From: Verrucomicrobia subdivision 3 bacterium UBA693 | GTDB lineage: Bacteria; Verrucomicrobiota; Verrucomicrobiia; Limisphaerales; UBA8199 | Assembly: GCA_002298785.1 (NCBI GenBank) | Contig: DBMR01000032.1 | Span: 1-10,074 of the forward strand | DNA length: 10,074 nucleotides | Direction of reading: 5' to 3' | Part shown: positions 6,108 through 10,074 of the stretch, piece after piece | Layout: each line of letters starts with the position of its first letter | Position numbering within the stretch: position 1 is the first letter of the stretch | Program-made: the position numbers and the translations under genes | The notes under the pieces: generated by a model | Databases searched by the model: none | What the model saw: only the letters and a program-made list of their open reading frames with translations | Told to the model about the DNA's origin: nothing

Positions 6108-6503
6108 ATGGCAATCGCACGACCAACGGTCGGAGTACTGGATGACGAGTCGGAGATGCGCAAGGCACTGCGCCGGTTGCTCGCGTGCCGGGGCTTCCAG
6201 GTGCTGGAGTATGAGCGGGGTGCGGATCTCCTCGACGTCTTGGATTCACACCCGCTGGACTGCCTGTTGCTGGATCTGCACATGGAGGGGGTAAGCGGTT
6301 TTGAAGTGCTCGAGGCTATCTTGGCCCGTCAGATCCACCTGCCGGTCATCGTCATCACAGCTTATGATGAACCGGGCACGGAGGAGCGAGTGCGCGGTTC
6401 GGAGGCCGTCGCGTGCCTGAAGAAACCAGTTGATCGCGACGCCCTTTTGTCTGCCATCTCGGCTGCCCTAACTAACCACGCAACCACATCGCCAGGAAAA
6501 TGA
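6108..6503 (+). CDS. Receiver-only response regulator (FixJ-type receiver, no output domain)
   Basis: 131 residues from ATG 6108; no Shine-Dalgarno is visible. The whole protein is one CheY-like receiver: VGVLDDESEM with acidic residues D12 and D13, the phosphoacceptor D56 in LLLDLHMEGVSG, T84 in VIVITAYDE, and K106-P107 in CLKKPVD. All residues needed for phosphorylation are present. It ends a few residues after the last helix, so there is no DNA-binding domain. It resembles the receiver of the FixJ-type regulator at 4599-5318 more than chemotaxis CheY. It may act as a phosphate sink, a relay, or through protein contacts. It is the first gene of the cluster, and its TGA overlaps the next ATG (ATGA at 6500), which implies co-translation with the basic protein. 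Confidence 0.9.
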   Translation: MAIARPTVGVLDDESEMRKALRRLLACRGFQVLEYERGADLLDVLDSHPLDCLLLDLHMEGVSGFEVLEAILARQIHLPVIVITAYDEPGTEERVRGSEAVACLKKPVDRDALLSAISAALTNHATTSPGK

Positions 6504-7153
6504 AAACTGCTAAACCTAGTCCCACGGGCACGGCCCCGAAGAACTCAGTCGGAGCCGCACGTCTGCGGTTGGTCAAAGCTGCCGTAGCGGCGAAATCTGC
6601 AAAAGCACGGTTACGTCTCGCGAAGGCGCGACGCAAAGCGGCGAAGAAGGCCGTCCGTCTCGCCCGCAAACAGTTCAAACGCGCCAAGGCGGGTTTGGCT
6701 GAGGCCCGCGAAGCAATGGTTGCTGCAGAGAAGCAGTGTGCATCCGGCCAGGCGACTCAGCCAGTGTTGCGGAAGAAAACCGCCAAACGACCTGCCACGA
6801 AAAGGCCGATCGCGGCACCCAGGATGCAACGCAAGCTCCTGCCGATGGCAGCCAAAGGCGCGCCGGTCGCTCCGGGGACCAAGCCAAAGCAGGGGCACAC
6901 GACCTTGCCAGCGCCCGCGCCCTCCTCCGCGAAACCCGCGGCTAATGTCAACAAGCCGAAGCTCCCGGTCCCGCGCAATACGACGCCGAGACCTGCCTCT
7001 GTCGGTCCCGCTCCAAAACCGTTCCCTGCGACCGCGACACCAGTCATCGAAGTGCCACGCGATTGGGAAACAAGCGGCGAGCCGTCCCCAACCACACCGC
7101 CAGGTCGTGAAGCGAGTCCGTCGCCTTCCGTTTCATCGGAAGAACCACACTGA
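6500..7153 (+). CDS. Lys/Ala/Arg-rich basic protein with Pro-rich middle and acidic tail
   Basis: 217 residues from ATG 6500, which overlaps the receiver stop (ATGA). AGGA at 6494 is too close to act as a normal ribosome binding site, so translational coupling is likely. Residues 18-79 form a strongly basic, alanine-rich helix (AARLRLVKAAVAAKSAKARL and onward), long enough for a coiled coil. Residues 90-130 are Lys/Arg/Pro-rich. Residues 135-180 are Pro/Ala-rich and probably disordered. The final 35 or so residues switch to Glu/Ser/Pro (WETSGEPSPTTP). The composition recalls bacterial histone-H1-like (AlgP/Hc1-type) proteins, which bind nucleic acid, but no specific family is recognised. There is no signal peptide or membrane segment. 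Its place between a receiver and an ion channel gives no clear function. Codon use and lack of stops support a real gene, although low-complexity GC-rich DNA can mimic coding. Confidence 0.7.
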   Translation: MKTAKPSPTGTAPKNSVGAARLRLVKAAVAAKSAKARLRLAKARRKAAKKAVRLARKQFKRAKAGLAEAREAMVAAEKQCASGQATQPVLRKKTAKRPATKRPIAAPRMQRKLLPMAAKGAPVAPGTKPKQGHTTLPAPAPSSAKPAANVNKPKLPVPRNTTPRPASVGPAPKPFPATATPVIEVPRDWETSGEPSPTTPPGREASPSPSVSSEEPH

Positions 7154-7187
7154 TGATAACCGGACTCCAGACTCCAAAAACCAAAAC

Positions 7188-7625
7188 ATGCTTTCCGTTA
7201 TTTTCATCGCTGCAATTCTCGTGGCCATTACCGTGGCCGTGCATGCCGCGGGGTTTGCCCTGGTGCTGCGGTCCTTCATGAAATCTCACAACACACCACC
7301 CACACAACCTTGGCCCATCGCCTGGTTGCTCATCCGCGTGACGTGGTTGTTGATCCTCATGCATGTGGTGGAAATCACCGTTTGGGCGCTCTTCTATTTG
7401 TGGCAGGAGTGCCTGCCCGATGCCGAGGCGGCGTTCTACTTTGCCGGGGTCACCTACACCACAATTGGCTATGGCGATCTGGTGTTGCCGAAACCTTGGC
7501 GCATCTTGGGTCCGGTCGAGGGATTGACTGGTATCCTCATGTGCGGACTTTCCGCCGGTCTCTTTTTCGGGTTGGTCACGCGAATCTACTCCTCACGATT
7601 GTCTCTCAAGCCCAATACACTATGA
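7188..7625 (+). CDS. Small potassium-channel-like protein (Ion_trans_2 pore)
   Basis: 145 residues from ATG 7188. The frame is open back to 6720, but that part overlaps the basic protein and has no channel features, so 7188 is chosen. The membrane segments are at about 2-26, 44-72 and 106-130. The pore helix and selectivity filter lie between the last two: YFAGVTYTTIGYGDLVLP, with the K+ filter signature T-I-G-Y-G-D at 92-97. This is the short ion channel class common in bacteria, presumably a tetramer passing K+ or other cations across the inner membrane. There is no regulatory RCK or cyclic-nucleotide domain. The gene lies 34 bp after the basic-protein gene, and its TGA overlaps the start of the antiporter gene (ATGA at 7622), so the two membrane proteins are probably made together. 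Confidence 0.88.
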   Translation: MLSVIFIAAILVAITVAVHAAGFALVLRSFMKSHNTPPTQPWPIAWLLIRVTWLLILMHVVEITVWALFYLWQECLPDAEAAFYFAGVTYTTIGYGDLVLPKPWRILGPVEGLTGILMCGLSAGLFFGLVTRIYSSRLSLKPNTL

Positions 7626-8731
7626 AACACTTGCTCCACGAAATCCGACACAACCCGCTGCTGTGGCTGCTCGCCCTTGTTCCAGTCGTATTTGCCGCCC
7701 AAAAGCTTTGGCACGAGTCCCACACGCTGTTGTTTGTGTTGTCGGTCCTGGCTATCGTGCCCCTCGCGGCTTTGCTGAGTCATGCCACCGAATCCGTGGC
7801 GGCCAAAACCGGCGATGCGGTGGGCGGCTTGCTCAATGCCACCTTGGGGAATCTGACAGAACTGATCATTGCGCTGGCGGCTCTGCGTGCCGGGGAATAC
7901 ATGCTGGTGAAAGCCTCCATCGCTGGAGCCATTGTCGCCAACACATTGTTCATGCTGGGGGCATCATTCTTCCTCGGAGGACTCAAACACCACTTGCAGG
8001 AATACAACCGCGTCGGTGCCCGCATGCAGGCAGGGTTGCTGTTCCTCGCCACGATCGCGCTGTTGATTCCTTCGGCGGTTTCCCAGGCCGATTCTGCGGC
8101 GGTGGCTGCCTTCACCCGCAAGTTGAGCCTCGGCTTGGCGGTGCTGCTCATCGTGGCCTACGGGCTGGGTATGGTGTTCTCGCTCAAGACGCACCCCGAA
8201 CTCTTTGCCAGCGCGGAAACCGCCGAGGCGGGCGAGGCCCCGTGGCCCATCGGCCTCGCCGTAGCCACGCTGGGCGGCGTTACGGTGCTGATCGCGCTGG
8301 TAAGCGAGATATTCGTCGAGTCGGTGCAGAAGGCGGCGGAGGCGTTCGGGATGACGCCTGCCTTCGTAGGTTTCATCGTCGTGGCGCTTGTGGGCGGTGC
8401 GGCGGAAATGACTTCGGCTTTTTCCGGCGCCCGCAAGAACCGGTTGGACCTGAGCGTGGGCATTGCCCTGGGCAGCGCTTCTCAAATCGCGCTTTTTGTG
8501 GCGCCAGTCCTGGTGCTCGTGAGCTATTTCATCGGCCCATCGCCGATGGACCTCCAGTTCTGGCCCGGCGCGGTGGTCATGATCCTCATCTCCACCCTCA
8601 CCGCGTGTCTTGTCACGAACAGCGGGCGGTCGACCTGGTTCGTCGGGGCTTTGGTGCTGATGGTCTATCTGATCTTCGCCATGACGCTTTACCTTTTGCC
8701 GCCGCGCGCGCACCAAATACAGGTCCCATGA
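7622..8731 (+). CDS. Calcium/proton antiporter, CaCA superfamily (Cax type)
   Basis: 369 residues from ATG 7622, which overlaps the channel stop. There is no separate ribosome binding site, so translation probably depends on coupling. About eleven hydrophobic segments are visible. The two alpha-repeats that form the cation site are clear: repeat 1 is GGLLNATLGNLTELIIALAA with E80, and repeat 2 is FIVVALVGGAAEMTSAF with E262, followed by SVGIALGSASQIALF. A loop at about 190-207 with several acidic residues (ASAETAEAGE) separates the halves, as in Cax proteins. The family exchanges Ca2+ for H+ across the membrane, usually for Ca2+ extrusion. The second repeat reads GGAAE where many Cax proteins have GNAAE. 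The length fits the family (about 350-400). Together with the channel gene it points to cation homeostasis as the operon's task. Confidence 0.92.
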   Translation: MKHLLHEIRHNPLLWLLALVPVVFAAQKLWHESHTLLFVLSVLAIVPLAALLSHATESVAAKTGDAVGGLLNATLGNLTELIIALAALRAGEYMLVKASIAGAIVANTLFMLGASFFLGGLKHHLQEYNRVGARMQAGLLFLATIALLIPSAVSQADSAAVAAFTRKLSLGLAVLLIVAYGLGMVFSLKTHPELFASAETAEAGEAPWPIGLAVATLGGVTVLIALVSEIFVESVQKAAEAFGMTPAFVGFIVVALVGGAAEMTSAFSGARKNRLDLSVGIALGSASQIALFVAPVLVLVSYFIGPSPMDLQFWPGAVVMILISTLTACLVTNSGRSTWFVGALVLMVYLIFAMTLYLLPPRAHQIQVP

Positions 8732-9103
8732 TGTTTGCGCTACCGACAGAATGGTTGACTTATTGGTGCCGGCGTGGTCGAAACCGGCTGCAAACGCGTT
8801 AGCGGTCAAAGACTAAGCCAATCCGGGATGTTCCGGAAGGAACCGGGTGCTGCCGCAATGGCTGGCCTCCGCTGTGCACTGCTCTCCGCAAGTGGTCGGG
8901 ACTACCTGCGGAGCAAACTCTTGCTCCAGGCAACTTGGAGACCTTATCTGGTAACTCTCCTGCAACGTGCCCCGACCATGCTCCCAGCACCGTTTACAGG
9001 CGATGTATCGATTTCCGGCAACTGCCGTTCAACTTTTTCGAATGTTTAATGCCCACGTTTCGGCCTATATTTCACATGTTCGAAGGCCACGTTCAACGCA
9101 CGC
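8732..9103. other. Intergenic region with no supported gene
   Basis: Short overlapping frames are present on both strands, but none has a recognisable product, ribosome binding site or conserved motif. Visible structure: GCCGG (8768-8772) and CCGGC (8784-8788) nest inside GTTTGC (8733-8738) and GCAAAC (8790-8795), possibly a weak terminator for the antiporter operon. A small CGGC/GCCG hairpin (9016-9027) is followed by TTCAACTTTTT. TATATT at 9066-9071 could be a -10 for the next gene, but I see no good -35. Nothing resembling a known riboswitch or small RNA was recognised. Confidence 0.4.
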
Positions 9104-9673
9104 ATGCGGGCAAAGATTCCAAGTCAAGACGGTGCGAGACGACCTGGAGTGCCGGGATCGCTGGTGTGGGTAGGGATGTTTCTATTTGGCCTCTTATGCC
9201 TCATGTTTGTCAGCGCGGTTCTGGGCCCTTCTCATAAGACCCTGGTATGGCCCGTGGTGGTAGTGGTCTGTTTTGTGGTCTTCTTCTGCATCCGAGCGGC
9301 GTTCCACCCCTTGCGTGGCCGCACCGACCATACCCAGTTGTGGAGGGAGCAGTTTCCGACGCACGACGAACAGCAGATCCGGCGCTTCGTTCAGGTCGTT
9401 GGGGAAGCGTTGGGAGTCAAGGAAGAGCGGATAAGCAGCCTGCGTCCGGACGACCGCCCAGTGGACCTCACACAGGAAGTGCTTTGTGGGGACGGCATGG
9501 ACCTCGTGGAACTTGTGATGGCGATCGAGGATGCCTACCGTCTGGAGTTGCCGGACAATTTTGTAGAGAGAGCGAGAACCCTCGGGGACTTGTTTGAATA
9601 TGTGACACAGCAGGGCGCCACAGGCGCGGACCCCAGTGCCCCGAAGCAAATCGAGCAACCGGACGGCGACTGA
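9104..9673 (+). CDS. Membrane-anchored acyl-carrier-protein-like protein lacking the phosphopantetheine serine
   Basis: 189 residues from ATG 9104. GTG 9149 and ATG 9176 are plausible later starts, and none has a strong ribosome binding site. Two membrane helices lie at about 20-41 and 46-65 (VWPVVVVVCFVVFFCIRAAF). The cytoplasmic part then resembles an acyl carrier protein: IRRFVQVVGEALGVKEERIS, the attachment-site region GDGMDLVELVMAIEDAYRLE, then LPDNFVERARTLGDLFEYV. In ACPs the sequence is D-S-L-D-x-V-E-L, where Ser carries 4'-phosphopantetheine. Here it is D-G-M-D-L-V-E-L, with G131 (codon GGC, 9494-9496) in the serine position. It therefore should not be a working carrier and may be a structural or regulatory derivative. 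The C-terminus is polar and disordered. The next gene starts 21 bp downstream and is also a two-helix membrane protein, suggesting an operon. Confidence 0.78.
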   Translation: MRAKIPSQDGARRPGVPGSLVWVGMFLFGLLCLMFVSAVLGPSHKTLVWPVVVVVCFVVFFCIRAAFHPLRGRTDHTQLWREQFPTHDEQQIRRFVQVVGEALGVKEERISSLRPDDRPVDLTQEVLCGDGMDLVELVMAIEDAYRLELPDNFVERARTLGDLFEYVTQQGATGADPSAPKQIEQPDGD

Positions 9674-9694
9674 TGAAGAGAGAGGGGAGCTGTC

Positions 9695-10074
9695 ATGAAA
9701 CCAACGGGACCAACACAAGAGCCCAAAAAACTTGGTTGGACGGCAGTGGTTATCATTGCAGCCATCGTGGTTTTCGTGGGGTTGTGCTTGCTCGGGTTAT
9801 TCCTTCACTCCATTTCGTACCCTCCGGCCGACACCATGCAGTGGCTGGCTTGTTTTGGAATCGGGGCAATCGCGGTCGTGGTGTTGATGGTGATTCTTCA
9901 CGGGATGCATGAAACCCGCGCCACCCGGCGGTTCGTCGCGGAGGTGCTGCGGGACCGTCTGCCCATGTCAGACGAGGAGTTTGGAAGAAGATACTACAGC
10001 CCGGATCTGGCCCCGCTCGCCGCACGGTTGCGTTGCCTGCTGGCAGAGACTCTCTCCTTCCCCCCTTTTTATGG
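9695..10074 (+). CDS. Two-helix membrane protein, 3' end outside window
   Basis: The frame starts at ATG 9695 behind a good ribosome binding site (GGGGAG, six bases upstream) and remains open for 126 codons to the edge. The start MKPTGPTQEPKKLGW is short and polar. Two membrane helices follow at about 15-40 (TAVVIIAAIVVFVGLCLLGL) and 50-70 (WLACFGIGAIAVVVLMVILH). After them comes a soluble segment, RRFVAEVLRDRLPMSDEEFG, then RRYYSPDLAPLAARLRCLLAETLS. The layout (two helices, then a helical segment leading toward a four-helix domain) parallels the ACP-like protein upstream, so this may be a second ACP-like protein whose domain lies beyond the window. That is inference; the visible part matches no family I can name. 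Confidence 0.75.
   Translation, partial: MKPTGPTQEPKKLGWTAVVIIAAIVVFVGLCLLGLFLHSISYPPADTMQWLACFGIGAIAVVVLMVILHGMHETRATRRFVAEVLRDRLPMSDEEFGRRYYSPDLAPLAARLRCLLAETLSFPPFY

Noticed and set aside
6720..7187. Upstream extension of the channel gene
   Set aside because: It overlaps the basic-protein gene in another frame and is Arg/Pro/Ser-rich. The channel's first membrane helix begins right after ATG 7188.
7663..8802. 379-residue open frame on the plus strand overlapping the antiporter
   Set aside because: It is in another frame of the same strand and its product is Arg/His/Gly/Cys-rich without motifs. The antiporter frame has clear family motifs.
7964..8809. 281-residue open frame on the minus strand opposite the antiporter
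   Set aside because: It lies fully antisense to a well-supported CaCA gene. The product is Arg/His/Asp-rich with no domain, typical of a GC-rich antisense shadow.
8751..8816. 21-codon frame MVDLLVPAWSKPAANALAVKD after the antiporter
   Set aside because: It has no ribosome binding site and no known small-protein match, and a frame this short is expected by chance.
8774..9049. 91-residue open frame in the intergenic region
   Set aside because: It has no Shine-Dalgarno, domain or membrane segment. Its composition resembles non-coding GC-rich DNA.
1..10074. CRISPR array, tRNA or rRNA genes, known riboswitches
   Set aside because: I saw no regularly spaced direct repeats, no tRNA-like cloverleaf and no rRNA sequence. 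No riboswitch core was recognised by eye.

Overview
The window is GC-rich chromosomal DNA from a bacterium. Gene content suggests a member of the Verrucomicrobiota (Limisphaerales/Pedosphaera-like) or a neighbouring PVC-type lineage: a lone CBM48 glycogen-binding protein, SleB-type hydrolase, FixJ-type regulators, an ACP-like membrane protein, weak or absent Shine-Dalgarno sites, and GGGTTC-type intergenic repeats. This assignment is by resemblance only; there is no rRNA or other marker gene.

Layout. (1) 3-359: the end of an unrecognised plus-strand gene, convergent with (2) a minus-strand CBM48 (AMPK/isoamylase-type) protein at 504-1007, which has a good promoter at 1052-1079. (3) About 1095-1730: an IS200/IS605-family element with one Y1 HUH transposase (tnpA, no tnpB), related hairpins at both ends, and a long leader stem that pairs with the tnpA ribosome binding site. 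(4) 1966-5318: a two-component pair. The kinase has an exported substrate-binding-like domain, one membrane anchor, two PAS domains and a FixL-like HisKA/HATPase core. It overlaps, by ATGA, a FixJ/LuxR response regulator. The junction carries inverted GGGTTC-like repeats that code for the kinase tail and the regulator's N-terminal extension. (5) 5431-6018 (minus): a SleB/Hydrolase_2 cell-wall hydrolase, divergent from the next cluster across an 89-bp gap holding a 24-bp imperfect palindrome. (6) 6108-8731: a tight four-gene operon of receiver-only regulator, Lys/Ala-rich basic protein, small potassium-channel-like protein and CaCA/Cax calcium:proton antiporter. ATGA overlaps join genes 1/2 and genes 3/4. 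(7) 8732-9103: about 370 bp with no convincing gene. (8) 9104-10074: two consecutive membrane-anchored proteins. The first has an acyl-carrier-protein-like domain whose phosphopantetheine serine is replaced by glycine. The second runs off the window.

How it fits together. The kinase/FixJ pair is a complete signalling unit. The receiver-only gene next door belongs to the same receiver subclass and may take phosphate from the same or another kinase. Its transcriptional coupling to a channel and a Ca2+/H+ antiporter suggests a regulated ion-homeostasis operon. The most unusual points are that operon, with its charge-segregated basic protein; the degenerate ACP-like protein and its membrane neighbour; the RNA structure over the tnpA start; and the repeat-built kinase/regulator junction. 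All functional readings are from sequence alone.
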